Assembly: GCA_003117195.1 (NCBI GenBank)
Contig: BDSI01000067.1
Coordinates: 186,001 to 250,000, forward strand
Direction of reading: 5' to 3'
Source of the DNA: Eudorina sp. 2006-703-Eu-15
Lineage: Eukaryota > Chlorophyta > Chlorophyceae > Chlamydomonadales > Volvocaceae
Length of the DNA: 64,000 nucleotides
Both the position numbers and the translations under genes were made by a program. The notes below the pieces were generated by a model, which saw only the letters and a program-made list of their open reading frames with translations, was not told where the DNA came from and did not search any database. Every line of letters starts with the position of its first letter. Within the stretch, counting starts at the first letter, position 1. Positions 27,101 through 38,189 of this stretch are shown here, piece by piece.

Positions 27101-30100
27101 ACAACCCGGGTTTCACAACCACGCTTGCCCGTGCCCCTGCCCCGTAGCCCTACTCCGTACCCCTTCCCGTGCCCTTGCTCGTACCCTGCTCGTCCACCTT
27201 GCTGGCCCCTTGATGTATCTCAACACAGCGAAACTACAACCGAGCACCCAACCGCTGTTGGCCCCTCCCCCCTGCCTGTCAACACCCCCTGCCAAGTGTG
27301 CCCCTTCCCCCCTTTCACCCTGCCCGCGCCTCCGCCTCCGCCCTGCCCCTCACCCGGCTCCAGGGGCGGCACCGACGCCGCATCCGAGCCGATGGCCTTC
27401 ACCACCTGCTCCGCCGTGAAGCCCGCGGCCGCCATCGCGTCCGCAGCTTCCGCCAGCTCCTGAATAGGGTGGAGGTGAGGGGAAAGAGTGGGCTTCCATG
27501 TTTAAGGGTGGGGAGGGGCGGCAGTCGTGTAGTACCCGGGTGCAAGCAGTAATCAGGTCGGATTCCCCCTTGGTGTCAGTTGTCAGTCCCGCCCCCCTCA
27601 GCCCCCGGCCTCCCTCAGGCCCCCCCCTCACCTCCGGTGTCAGGTCCAGCGCCAGCCCCTTCCCATCACTTCGCAGGAGCAGGGCGGCCGCTGCCGGGCT
27701 GATGCCCCGCCGCCGCAGCGCGTCTATGAGGGCGGTGGAGGCGGCGGGGGCGATGAAGCGCTGCACCTCCAGGGGGGTGAACCCGCTGGCCTCCAGGGCA
27801 GAGGCGGTGGCCTGCGGGGGGGTGGGGGAGGGGCGGCGAAGGAGGTTACAGGAAAATGGAAAACACATTGAAGCTGCGCTCCTCTGAAGGGCGGGCGAGG
27901 AAGGGGTTACTTGGTTGATGGGCGGAGAGAAACTGGATCTGCGCTGACTGCTGCCGGGGCGGGCCGGGGCGGGGCGGGCCGGGGCGGGGGTTCGCGAGAA
28001 GCTGCCAAGCAGCCGAGGGCGGGCAAGAGAGGGGAGGGCGAGCAGGTCGTGTCGTCCCATCCTCGGATGTGCATAATGTGTGTGTGTGTGTGTGTGTGTG
28101 TGGTTGGGAGGAGGCAACACGAGGGCAGCCCTCAAGGTGGTGTTTGGGGATAGTGGGGGTAGTGGGTTGCCCCAGGTGAGGTGCAAGGTTTCTTAAGGAG
28201 CTTGGCATGTAGCCCGCACTGCCCCTCAGAAACACTGCACCGCTGTTTGCGGCCACGAGGCCGCCCCGCACCCACCACCCCACCCACCCCACCCACCCCC
28301 ACCCCACCTGGATGGTCTTCATGTCCGCTGTCCAGGTGCGCACCAGGTCGATCATGGCGTCATCCACACCGGCCTGCGGTTGGTGGTTGGCGGTTAGCAG
28401 TTGCTGGGGTGGTTGACGGCTTCAGAAACAATTCACACGCACCCTCCCCCTTCAGTTAATGATCACAGAGAGGCCCTGACATGCTGACAACCGGGGCTGC
28501 AGATCCCAAAGCGCCAACCACCCACCTGCCCCCGTCCCCTTGCCCTTCCATACCGGGGGGAGCGGCGACGCCCCCTCCCTTTGTCAATCAAGACAGCGAA
28601 ACCGCAAAAGAGCAACAAACTGATGACCGCCGATGTTGGGATTGACGAAGACGGCTAGGCCTTGACTCCGACAAAAGTAGTAGAAGCTGAGATGTTCAGA
28701 CAGTGGACGGCTGGTGGGGTGGAGGTGGAGGTGGGGTGAGGGCAGGGTGCGAGGGGCCGCCTACGGTAGTTCCTACGTGGTCCCGCCTCGACGACTCCTC
28801 CAACCCCACCCCAACTTGTTGTACGGCCCCCCAACCTCAGTACGGCATCTGCCGCCTGCCGCCCCTCCCTCACCCCCCTGGCCCATCCTCCCCGCTCCCC
28901 CACCTTGCTGAGCGCCACCCTCATGGCCGTCAGCTGCACCGCCGTCAGCGGCAAGTTGAAGCCCAGCCCCACCGCCTCCAGCTCCTCCTCCGCCTCGGGG
29001 GGAAACAGGAAGGCCACGATGGCCTCCGTCGAGAAACCCGCCTCCGCCAGCACCTGAGAGAGCAAGCGAGGAGAGGGGGGCGGGGAGGAGGGGGGGCCAG
29101 GGAGGGGGAATGTGATATGGGTACATGGGTAGATGGGAGTTCAACTGGTGGTGATGATGGGGATGGCGGAAGGGCGTGGGGGGGATAGACGGAATGGAGG
29201 GGGGCGTGTGTGGGCTCCAGGAGTTTGGGGGGTCCTGGCTGGTGCAACGATATGTCGAGGGCCGCGAGGAGGACGGCGGCCCGGGGGAGGGAGGAGGAGG
29301 AGGAGGTGGAGAAGGTGGTGGAGGTGGTGGAGGTGGAGGAGGTGGTGGAGGAGGTGGTGGAGGAGGAGGTGGAGGAGGAGGTGGTGGAGGTGGTGGAGGT
29401 GGTGGAGGTGGAGGAGGTGGAGGAGGAGGAGGAGGAGGGGGGGAAGGGCAGGAAGCCAAGTGCCACTCCCGGCCACCTCCACACCCCATCAACACCTCCC
29501 AGCCCTGTGCCAGCCCATAAACCCTCAGCCCCTTCCAATCCTCCCGAAACTCAATCAAGACAGGCAACCGAAACACGTCGCCAAACCGCCCCCCTCGCCC
29601 AATCCTCCCCCCAATCCTCCCTCCGCCCCCCTCCCAGCCCCCCTCACCCTCCCTCCCCCCGCCCTCACCTTGGCCACATGCGCCAGAACCTGCGGCTGCA
29701 CATCTGTGGCCAGCCCCATACCATGGGAGGCCAACATACCGGACAGCTCACCCGAGTCAAGACCGGCTCCCTGGGGGGGCCCCGGGGGGTGGGAGGGGGA
29801 GGGGGGGGTCAGGGGAGTTGCCGGTGGTGGTGGGAGGAGGAGGTCGGCAGAAGGGGATTCAATGGTGGGCGGCAGTCAGTGCTGGTGGTGGGTGCAAGGG
29901 GTTCAGGATGAGAGGAGGAGAGCGCGAGGCTGCACCTTGGGGGCTCGCATCAGCTAGCACGGAGGATCGGCTGTTAGGCGGCTTCACCCGGGGGCCCCAG
30001 GGAGGGGGGCGGGGGGAGGGACGGGGAAGGAGGGGGAGCGGGAAGGGGGAGGGGGGAGTAAAGAAAATTGGCAGATGATGAGGCGGGAGGGGGTGTTAAG

Positions 30101-33100
30101 GCACGGCGGAGACGCAGCCGGGGTGTGTGGGGGACATCGCGCCGTCAGTTGGTGGCGCCAGGGGGGGGGACACCGCATTGTGCCGTAAACAATTACGGCA
30201 GCTGGTTTCGGGTCCGAGCCAGGGGTATGGGTACGGCGTTGCGCGCGCGCACACACAAAAACACACAAACATCATCTACATCGCCGTCACCGTTTCCACT
30301 GATAAGATGATAAGGGTTGTCGGTAATTCGGGTTCCGGGTGCCATCAATCTACTCCCATCGCCTGTATCGCCTCTTCGCCTGTTACGCTGGAATTCCGCT
30401 TCTCGCGGCTCAGTTTCCCTATACACACACGGACAGACACACACCTGCAACGTGGCCCGAATGGCGCACAGCGTGGCTCCGTCCATGCAGGGGGTCCGGG
30501 GGCGAGCAGCGAACACCGAGGGACCGGGGCCCCCCTCCTCGCCCTCCGCCTCCTCCCCCGCGCCCTCCACGCCGCCGCCGCCACCGCCGCGGCCGCCCTC
30601 CGCCTCCTCTCCTCCCGCCGCCGCGCCGCCACCGTCCCCCGGGCCCGCACCGTCGCCCGTCGGGTTCCGGGAACTGGCAGTGGTGCTGCTGCCGGTGGCG
30701 GCGCCGCCGGCGCCGGCGGCGATGGCGGCTGCCGCCGCCGTCGCCAGCAAGCCGCCGCCGTCCCCCGTCGGGTTCCTTGAGCTTCCGGGACTGCCGTCGC
30801 CAGGGCCGTCGCCGCCGCCGCCGCCGCCGGCCACCCCTGGAGCATACCCTCCGCCGCCGCCGATTCCGAGCACCTTGCGGGACGATGCCGCAGCCAGCGG
30901 CGGCACCGCCGCAGGCGCCGCCGCCTCGCCGCCTTCCGCCACCGCCGGCATCAGCGCGATCTTCTTCCGGCTCACGACGCGGCTGCCGGCGTTGGAGCCT
31001 GGCTGGCTGCCTGTGGGCTGCCCCCGGTTGAAGGAGGAGCCGATGAGGGCCCGGATGTGGCGGGTGTTCATCCGCTTGTAGTCCACCAGCACCTTGATCA
31101 GCTCGGCCAGGGTGTGGGGACCCACCTGCAAGGGAGGGGTGGGGGTGGGGGTGACCTAATGGGTTTGAGCACTTGGCCAGGCGGTTGTCGACGTCGTCTC
31201 CCCTCTCTCTCCAGCCCCCCGCCCCCGCCCTGCCCCAACCCCCGGGTGCACCCGGGTTTGTTTCCAGGGTTTGTTTTTCGTTCTGACCCCCACCGACCGG
31301 CCCCCCATACACACACATGCACACACACACGCACACACACACACACACACCTGCTGGTAGGCGATGCATCCCTCCTCCGTCAGCACTGAGGCCGCCTCCG
31401 CCACATCCACACTGGCCCCCACCTCCACCAGCGCGTCAGTGACCGCCTCGCGGAGGGTCGCGATCAGGGCGGGGGAGGGCGCGCCAGGGGCAGTCTGGGG
31501 GGGGGGGCGGGGGCGGGGGCGGGGCGGGGCGGGGGCGGGGGCGGGCGGGGGCGGGGCGGGGGGGGGGGCGGGGCGGGGGGGGGGGGCGGGGCGGGGGGGG
31601 GGGGGCGGGGCGGGGGCGGGGCGGGGATGACTGGGCTTGGGGGTTAGCCAGGTCGCTGAAGGGAGGGGGTGCCTTTTGACACACGTGACACGTGGCGCAT
31701 ACGCACACGCAAACACACACGCACCAACCCCTAACCCTTGGTCTCGCCATTCGGCGTAGCAAATTACTCCCACCCTCTCCCCCCTCCCCAGTATACATCC
31801 ACACCCACCCGACCCACCTGTCCCTTGACACCTTTGCCCATCCGCACAGCCGCCGCCGGCTTGGGCCCCTCCGGCGGCGGCGCCGGCACCTTCCCCCTCG
31901 GCGGGCTGGGCGGTGCCCCCCCCTCCGTCGTGTTTGGGGACGTGTACAGCGAGCCCAGCACTCCCATCGGGAAGGCCAAGGGGGGCAGGGCCACGTCAGC
32001 GTCCGCCTCCGCGTCACCGCCGGCGGCCTCGGCGGCGGCGGCGGCGCGCGCTGCGGCCGCCGCCGCCTCCGCTGCCTCGTGTGCCATGCCGTTCGCCTTG
32101 GCCTGCGGGGTGCGGGCCCATTGATGGGCCGGGGCAGGCGTATATGTGAGTATATAAGAAAACGGTATGTGTGTGTGTGTGTTAAAGAGAACTGTGTGTG
32201 TGCAGATGTGTGTAGCAAGAAGCCCCAGTCCGAACCACCCGGGCGCAAGATGCATACCAGGCAACCTGCAACACATGTGCAGTACCCTGCCGGTCGAAAC
32301 AACATGGATTGCATGAAGCGCGGCGCCGAATATGCTGTGATGGTGAAGGGGTAGATGACCCGGGATTCCCAATATGATAATGAAGCCCAGTACATTGACG
32401 GTGCGAGCCCTCCCCTTTCCTCTCTCCTCCCTCCCTCCCCCTCCCCCCTGGACCCCCCCCTGGCTCCCCCTCACCGCAATGTACCGCCTGTTCCGCTCCA
32501 TGATCTTGGCCCACCAGTTGGTGGCGGCCCGGTGGTCCTCGTCGTCGTCATCGTCCTGCGGGAGGGGGGAGGGGGTATAGGAAATTTGTCGACATTTGTC
32601 GGGGATACGGGGGGGAGAGAGGGGAGGGCGAGGGGGGAAGTGAGCCTGACAGAAAGGAAAGAGTCGGGCTCGCACCGTCGATGTACATGATAACACCCGG
32701 ATGCCAGATTACCGGGGGAGTGTGGGGAGTAGGGCGGGGGGTTGTGTGGGGATGGGGGGGTGGGGTGGGGGGGGTATGGCCTGGGTGGAATGGGAGAGGA
32801 GGGCAGCTGCGGCGATCCACAGCAGGCCAGCAGCGCCGCACGGGCCCCCGCCCCTCCCCTCCGAAACCGGCCCCACCCGGTTTCCCCTCCGCCCCTCCCC
32901 CCTCCGTCACTGATGTCACTGAAGATCAGCGAAACCGCCACCCCATTCCCTTTTTTGTCAATAAAGACAGCGAAATCGCGAAACAATCACCCCATCCCCC
33001 CCCTCACACATACACACCCAGCCACGCACCGAGAGGGCCTTCATCACAACATCCGCCTCATCCATTTGACGGACCACCATGGCCGCGGCGGCGGCTGCCG

Positions 33101-36100
33101 TACTGGCGGGCGCGCCGGGCTGCGACCCCGCAGCCGCCGCAGCCGCGGCGGCGCCGTCACCGGTGGCGGCTGCCGCCCCCGGCCCCGCCGCCGCCGCCGC
33201 CGCCGCCACCGCCCGCCCCTTGGCACCGTCAAAATTGGCCACGTAGCCGCCGCTGATGGGCAGTTTGTGCTCGTCCAGGGCGCCGTACCTCCGCTGGAAC
33301 TTCGAAAGGAGCTTCGAGAACAGCCCATGGCGGCCCTCCAGCGCCTGCGGTGGGGCCGGGGGGGAGTGGACAGCGGGTGGCGGGTGAGAGTTTGGGGGCC
33401 TGGGGGGCATCTCCCCTCAGGCCAGTCGCAACCCCTCAGTCCTCCCCAGCTTCACCCACCTACCCCGCCCACCCCCGCTCTCATCCACCCGACCTGTTCG
33501 GCCCCTTCCCCCTTAGATCCCCCGCCCCGGCCCGGGCCCCCTCAGCACCCCCCCTCCGAATCAGCTGCCCTCCCAGCTCCCGTGGACACGAATACTAACC
33601 GTCCCCAACGGTGAGGTCGTCGGGCCAAACGGTTTTGCTTGACCCCCCACCTGAACACTGAACACACGCAACGACCCCTCCTGCCATCCTTCCCGTACCG
33701 CAACCGGCTCCCTCCCTCCCCCCTAGCTCACCCTCCCTCCCCCCTAGCTCACCCTCCCTCCCTCCCTCCCACACACCCGCAGGTCAGAGAACTGCACAAT
33801 ATGATGGTAACCGGAGCGTTGCCCTGTGGTGCCCCCCATCCCCTCCCCTGCCACCCCCGCCCCCCCCCGGCCGCCCGCCCCACCTTGCACTGCTCCAGCA
33901 GCTCCGTGACGATGGCCACGTAGTCGTCCTCACTGATGGTGGGGCACCACATGTCCGCCAGTTCGAACAGCGCGTTGAGCAGCTGGGGGAACAGCAGGAA
34001 GCTGGGGGGCCGGAGGGGGGAGGGGGAAGGAGGGGTGGAAGGGAGGGGGGAGGGGCCGTCCGGGCGGCTGTGAGGGCGTCGAAACACCTTCGGGCGCGCG
34101 TGTGCGGCGTATGGAATGAAACGGAGGTGTGTTCGTTCGAACACCCACCCACCCACCCACCCACCCACCCACCCACCCACCCTTGGTCTGCGGAACCCTA
34201 ACCCTCCCCTTCCTCCTTTCCCCCTCCCCCTCCGTCTCCCCCTCCGTCTCCCCCTCCCCCTCCCCCTGCCCCTGGGGCCCCCGCTCACCGCTTCCCCCGG
34301 CAGTCGAACACCCAGTCCTCCTCCGGCTCGTAGCTGGGGTTGGGCTTCAGGCCGAACCGGGGCAGCAGGACCTGGGGGGGGCGGACAGCGGGGAGGGGGG
34401 GGAGGACACGAAGGGCGGGAGGGTTGCGGTTCCGCTGTCTTGGCTGACATAATCGGGGGGCCGGGCGGGCGGGGGAGGGGGGTATAGGACATTGGTTATA
34501 GGAAATTGGTAGACATCGGTATGGGGGGGGATGCGCACCAGGCCCGGTGCACGCGACATGTATGCGATGCACGCCACCTGCACATGCAGAGACCTGCCGG
34601 CACCGCCAACCCGCGGGCCCCAGCTTCAAAGGGAGAAGTGGCTCTCGGCCCCCCCCCTTCAAGCCCTGCCCTGGCCCTCGAATTCCCCGACCCCCGCTGT
34701 CGTACCCTCTGGATGAGCGCCGCCATGGCGCAGTACACCGGCTTAGTCATGCCCCGCATGTCCAACGGCATCAGCTTCTCCTCTTCAGTCAAACGCCTGT
34801 ACGGCAGGTGTACGGCAAAAATCACCCACGGGCAGTCATGAGTGCGAGGTGCAGGCGAACACGTCCTTGGTTGGCGCCCGTGGCGGGAGCTGAGGACCGG
34901 GGGTACGGCATTGGAGGCAAATCCAATGCCGTACACCTGCCGCCGCAGCAGCGGCCAACAGACCCCTCAGGCCAATGAAATCGCCACCCACCATCAGGCA
35001 CCCACCCGATGCCGTACAGCCGCACCCCTGCCCAGAAGCGACCCAGCCTCCCTCCCTCCCTCCCCTCCCTGGCGTTAGGCAGATTGTTTCGTTTCGGTAT
35101 TTGCGCTTCAGTCAGTACTTTCAAGGCCTACAAGGTGGACGTCGCATCGCTGGAGATCCCGGTACAGTTGGTTTTTCACCGCACCTTTGCTCTTTGGCAG
35201 CAGCGCAGTTTGAATATGCCTACCAATGTCCTACATCCCCTCCCCTCCCCTCCCCCCTTCTCTCGACTCGACTCACTCCTCCGGCGGCAGTGTGCACAGC
35301 GGCAGCCACTGCCACCACGTCCGCACCGCCTCTCTGAAGCGGGGGGTGGTGCGGATGGCCATCCGCTGGGCCAGTGCCTCGGGGGTGTACATGGAGGCGT
35401 CCCCCTGGTGCAGGTAGCTCAGGGTCTGTCCAAGCGGGGGAAGGATGGTGGGGGCGGAGGTAAGGTGGGGGGGAGCGAGTGGAAGGGGGAGGAGGAAAAC
35501 ACACATACACACACACGGTTCGTCGTGCGGATTTCTCACTGCACTGCACACACTACCACATGGTGCACACGGTCGGGCGGGTTACCCTACACGCCCACAC
35601 CCGTCTGCCCCCGCCCCCGCCCCCGCACCTGCAGCTCGTGTTCGCTCCGGACCGTGAGCTTCACGTCCAGGACCCCCACCGCCGCAAGACGTAGGGCCTG
35701 CGGGACACGCAGTCAGTAGTACAGCGCAGTACAGCAAGGGATGGCGCGGGACCAGCACAGTACGGCGTGGGTACGAACCTGCCGTACATAAACCAACAGG
35801 ATTGCGGTCCTGTACGCGCCCTGCCGCGTTCTGTGCCCTGCCCATCCCACCTTCCACCTTCCCCAGGCCATCCCACCCTACTGCACTCCTACTGCCATCT
35901 TCATCCGGCGCCCTCCTCTTGGACCCCCGCAGCGGCTCCCCACCGACACCCACCCACCCCCACCTCCTGTGCCGCCGCCATGTAGGTGGTCTTATCCCGC
36001 TCCACCAGAGATTGGATCCTGCAGAGCGGGGGACCAGGGAGAGGGCCGGCGGGCGTTGCAACAGGAAATCCGACATATCCAACTACGGGGGCCTTGGGTT

Positions 36101-37311
36101 GCGGGGAATGCACTGCAGTGCGAGGAGGAGAGGGGGATGCGACAGCTGGTAGACGATAGTAACAACAAACTGCGCTGCCTGCCGTAACCCAAAGGCGGGG
36201 GCCCGGGGTACGGGGAGGGACGCATGCAGGCCCTTCAGCTGTGGCGCCACCCGCTCCGAGCTCCGAGCCGTCGCGACTGCCGTGAGCATGCAGCCTCCCT
36301 CCCCCCGCCCCCGCCCGTACAGGGCCAAGAGTCCCGTGGGCCACTTGCGTCGTGCGGTGGTCGCCACCGCCGGCGCTACAGCCACGCCGCTGCATGGTGG
36401 AGCGACAGAGCTGCAGCCATATGGCCATCAGGACCACCCACCCATCCCTCCCCGATGTTGGTGCTATTGGGGTTCAGTGCTGCTGTCGTCCGCAGACTGC
36501 CCCCACGCACAGGGCACATGCTAGACCCGGGACTGCTGCCGTACGTGTTCGGCACGTGCCGGTTGCCTCTTCCAATATCGGTATGTCGCCACGTGTTCTT
36601 CCGGTGCTGCTGCCGCCCACTGCCGCACACTGCTCAACTGGCGCCAACGAGGGGCCGACGTGCAGGGCGGCCGCCTGGAGAAGGCATATTGCCGTTCCGT
36701 TCCGTGTCGTGTCGTGTCGTACCGAAACAGCTGTCCCAATCCTCGTCAGACCTGTGCCCTTGGAGAGTCATACCAGGTCTGGCGGCTGAGGTTTACCCCA
36801 TCGGTGCGCACCGCCCTGGTCTGCCAACCGGCGGGCCCCCGGGGGATTCCAGCGGGGCACCAGCACACACCACGCACCTGTTGACCCCATCCGCTGTGGC
36901 TTTGAGCAGGTTGCCGACCTCCTTCCACTTCTTGGCGACGATTTGGTTCGCCACTGCCGCGCCCACGCCCCGCCGCCCCGTGAGCTTGCTGTGCGCAGCG
37001 AGTCGGGCCAGCTGCGCCGTGGCCTTGAACCGGGAGGCGGCTTGCGTCGCACGCTGCCATTTCCGGCTCTCTGCCAGACGCGCGTCGCTGCTTTCCTTGG
37101 CCAGGTGATGCGGCCGTGGTCTGGGGCGATACACGGGCGCTGGGGAGCCCAGGAAGGATTGACCCCGCAACTGAACTTCTTTCGTCGACATGCCAGGCTC
37201 CTGCCTGTGCACGCCACGGATGACGAACCCATCCTCCACCTCTCCCAGAGTGTTGTTTACAGAGTCTGAGTTGCTGGTGGAGTTTGCTGTTGAGACCCTG
37301 ACCCGTTGCAT
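13381..37311 (-). CDS. Giant helical-repeat protein, about 3,313 aa, 37 exons
   Basis: Exons, 5' to 3': 37311-36878, 36018-35964, 35697-35629, 35425-35277, 34796-34706, 34371-34289, 34001-33884, 33344-33030, 32555-32475, 32102-31818, 31494-31351, 31125-30445, 29770-29669, 29053-28904, 28373-28308, 27811-27632, 27459-27354, 26917-26799, 26655-26488, 26285-26202, 25933-25536, 25124-24020, 23300-23144, 22982-22924, 22413-22300, 22023-21223, 20757-20440, 20171-20118, 19570-19459, 19109-18730, 18532-18470, 18045-17737, 17252-16845, 16560-16508, 15973-14540, 14362-14077, 13791-13381. All phases agree and the total is 9,942 nt. The least certain points are the exon 28-30 junctions. Residues 1-440 form a conserved-looking module, about 561-2400 a tandem helical repeat, and 2400-3313 an Ala/Gly/Pro-rich tail with short helices. 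Start: first ATG of the open exon 1. I do not recognise the family. Size and a solenoid-like core suggest a scaffold, but that is inference. Two or more adjacent genes is the alternative; it is disfavoured because repeats run across exon joins throughout. Confidence 0.7.
16111..16265. repeat. (GGGCAC)n hexanucleotide minisatellite, about 26 units
   Basis: Perfect GGGCAC units inside the intron between exons 34 and 35 of the giant gene. All frames are open (GTGTGT, GHGHGH, PVPVPV shadows). Not coding in the model. Confidence 0.97.
18054..18306. repeat. G6-8A purine-rich array next to exon 32
   Basis: About 250 bp of G tracts of 5-8 broken by single A. On the coding (minus) strand it is a long C/T tract ending about 10 bases before the exon 32 acceptor (AG just outside 18045), so it may act as the polypyrimidine tract. 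Confidence 0.9.
19707..19789. repeat. Dispersed intronic element B (copy 2)
   Basis: Same orientation as the copy at 32645-32722, with one ATG duplication in the core and several substitutions. Lies in the intron between exons 28 and 29. Confidence 0.75.
19994..20038. repeat. (GGT)n trinucleotide run
   Basis: About 15 GGT units in the intron between exons 28 and 29 of the giant gene. Gives poly-His or poly-Val shadows only. Confidence 0.9.
22136..22190. repeat. (GTAG)n tetranucleotide run
   Basis: About 13 GTAG units preceded by a degenerate TTAG/GTTA stretch from 22078, in the intron between exons 25 and 26 of the giant gene. Confidence 0.9.
29277..29440. repeat. GGA/GGT trinucleotide-rich run
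   Basis: About 160 bp of mixed GGA and GGT triplets in the intron between exons 13 and 14 of the giant gene. All frames are open, which creates poly-Gly and poly-Pro shadows that are not genes. Confidence 0.9.
30398..30446. repeat. Dispersed intronic element D (GCGGCTCAG plus CA run)
   Basis: TCGCGGCTCAGTTTCCCTAT followed by ACACAC, ending at the exon 12 donor. Similar copies: 25496-25528 (ending at the exon 21 donor), 50004-50036 (deaminase intron) and 63545-63577 reversed (PEX1 intron). Confidence 0.6.
31497..31626. repeat. GGGGC-rich array abutting exon 11
   Basis: G runs separated by single C for about 130 bp, beginning 3-5 bases outside exon 11 (which starts at 31494 on the minus strand). 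On the transcript it is a C-rich tract leading directly into the 3' splice site. Confidence 0.9.
32645..32722. repeat. Dispersed intronic element B (copy 1)
   Basis: About 78 bp shared with 19707-19789, including the core CCGTCGATGTACATGAT and the flanks GACAGAAAGGA and CAGATTA. A partial reversed copy lies at 32374-32420. All are in introns of the giant gene. Confidence 0.75.
32953..32984. repeat. Dispersed intronic element A (best copy)
   Basis: Core TCAATAAAGACAGCGAAAC. Nine other copies, of varying quality, were found by eye: 16308-16340, 28580-28610, 29549-29574 and 32913-32940 in the same orientation; 22781-22795 partial; and 17331-17364, 17449-17477, 23461-23488 and 34423-34453 reversed. 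All lie in introns of the giant gene. None overlaps an exon of the model. Confidence 0.75.
34141..34183. repeat. (ACCC)n run
   Basis: About ten ACCC units in the intron between exons 6 and 7 of the giant gene. Same unit, opposite strand, as the GGGT array at 12899-13137. Confidence 0.9.
35191..35240. repeat. Dispersed intronic element C (copy in giant gene)
   Basis: Contains GGCAGCAGCGCAGTTTGAA, then TACCAATGTCCTACA. Related copies: 51976-52036 reversed (deaminase gene), 22868-22894, 34482-34520 reversed and 32574-32612 reversed. The CTACCAATTTCCTACA half is the more widespread part. Confidence 0.7.
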
Positions 37312-38189
37312 TTCTCAAAGTACAATTTGTGGACGTGCTAGTGTATCAAGCTCATAGCGAGCGAGGTCCATTCATGCAAACTTGAAGTCATCTGGTGACA
37401 GAATTAAGTAATGTTGTCGCCAAAACTTGGCAGCAGCGAGAAGTGACCATGTCATTTCTAAGAGCAGGCTGTGTTATATCAAGCCAATGTTTCGCAAAAT
37501 GTAGCTATTCATCTATCTTGTCGTTTCAACGTTTTGTGAGTATGACAGGCACTTGGGTCAAGTGTGATTGTCATGCAGTATCACTGGACGTCTATCCATT
37601 CAGATGATGTACTGGTCATCCAAACTAATATCATATAAAGGATTAACATATCCTAAAGCTAACAAAATCGGCTCAGTGAATCAATGAACCTCGTAACCTG
37701 CAACGCGAACGACAAGCCGGGTAGAAGCGCTCTAGCCCACGAGACGACGAAGCGGGCTGGACCACTTCTTAATGCGGTTTTACAAAGTTTGTCCTGGCTG
37801 CAAAGTGGCTCGGTCTAAATAGCCAAAAGTGTGTAGCTCGTCGTTCCGAAACATTGGCAGCGGGTGCGTGCTTCATGTGCATCTTCCGTTTTTCAGTCAT
37901 CATAACAAAGCCTTTCTCCCTCTACATAACAAAGATTTGAAGCTCTAGTTTGGAGGGGAGTTGATCTACTCATGCGTGCAACCCAGATCAACCGCTCTGG
38001 TGCAACCGAAAGCGGCAAGGCGCTGATACAGCGCCGATCAAAGCGTCTGGCATGATACCATCCGTCAACGACATTCAAGTAGGTAACAGAGCACCTCGTA
38101 AGGCTCATTTTCACCAAACGGATGACGTCTTTCAAACGGAGCGCTTGAGGTTTCCCTTGATTAGGAAGCATCGTAGGGCATCATGAGCT

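Larger units (their letters stand above)
17950..31494 (-). other. Tandem bipartite helical repeat domain, about 15-16 units
   Basis: Covers exons 11-32. Each unit has an A half, consensus AGFTxxQLxxLLRxDGxGL followed by xxDxDP, and a B half, AGFSxxQIxxFLxP. Clear A loops are LRSDGKGLALD, VRSDGRGLDPD, LRRDGLGLASD, IRPDGRGLQRH, LTDDGTALQD and LRKDGTALRAD. Clear B helices are AGFSTEAIVAFL, AGFPTFHICQYL, EGFVADQIRRFF, AGFSPPTIRLLL, QGFTPAQVYRFLLP and AGYPSEDIRAF. Units of about 60-90 aa are often split by an intron just before the AGF. The pattern recalls mTERF- or TALE-like helical pairs only superficially, and I would not assign it to either. Confidence 0.65.
33030..37311 (-). other. N-terminal non-repeat module of the giant protein
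   Basis: Covers exons 1-8, residues 1-438. Exon 1 is basic and helical (KWKEVGNLLKATADGVN near its end). Exons 4-8 carry the most protein-like sequence of the gene: RFREAVRTWWQWLPL, then LTEEEKLMPLDMRGMTKPVY, NPSYEPEEDWVFDCRGKR, LLNALFELADMWCPTISEDD and FSKLLSKFQRRYGALDEHK. Low-complexity sequence is almost absent until residue 385, which suggests strong constraint. No catalytic motif is visible. The dense Trp, Asp and Arg pattern suggests a folded helical domain. Confidence 0.55.

Noticed and set aside
29141..29911. Poly-Gly, poly-Pro and Leu/His-rich frames
   Set aside because: They arise from the GGA/GGT run in an intron. The flanking exons of the giant gene (29770-29669, 29053-28904) splice over it in phase.
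37893..38171. 92-aa minus-strand frame below the decayed frame
   Set aside because: No similarity or splice link that I can see, and the length is compatible with chance.
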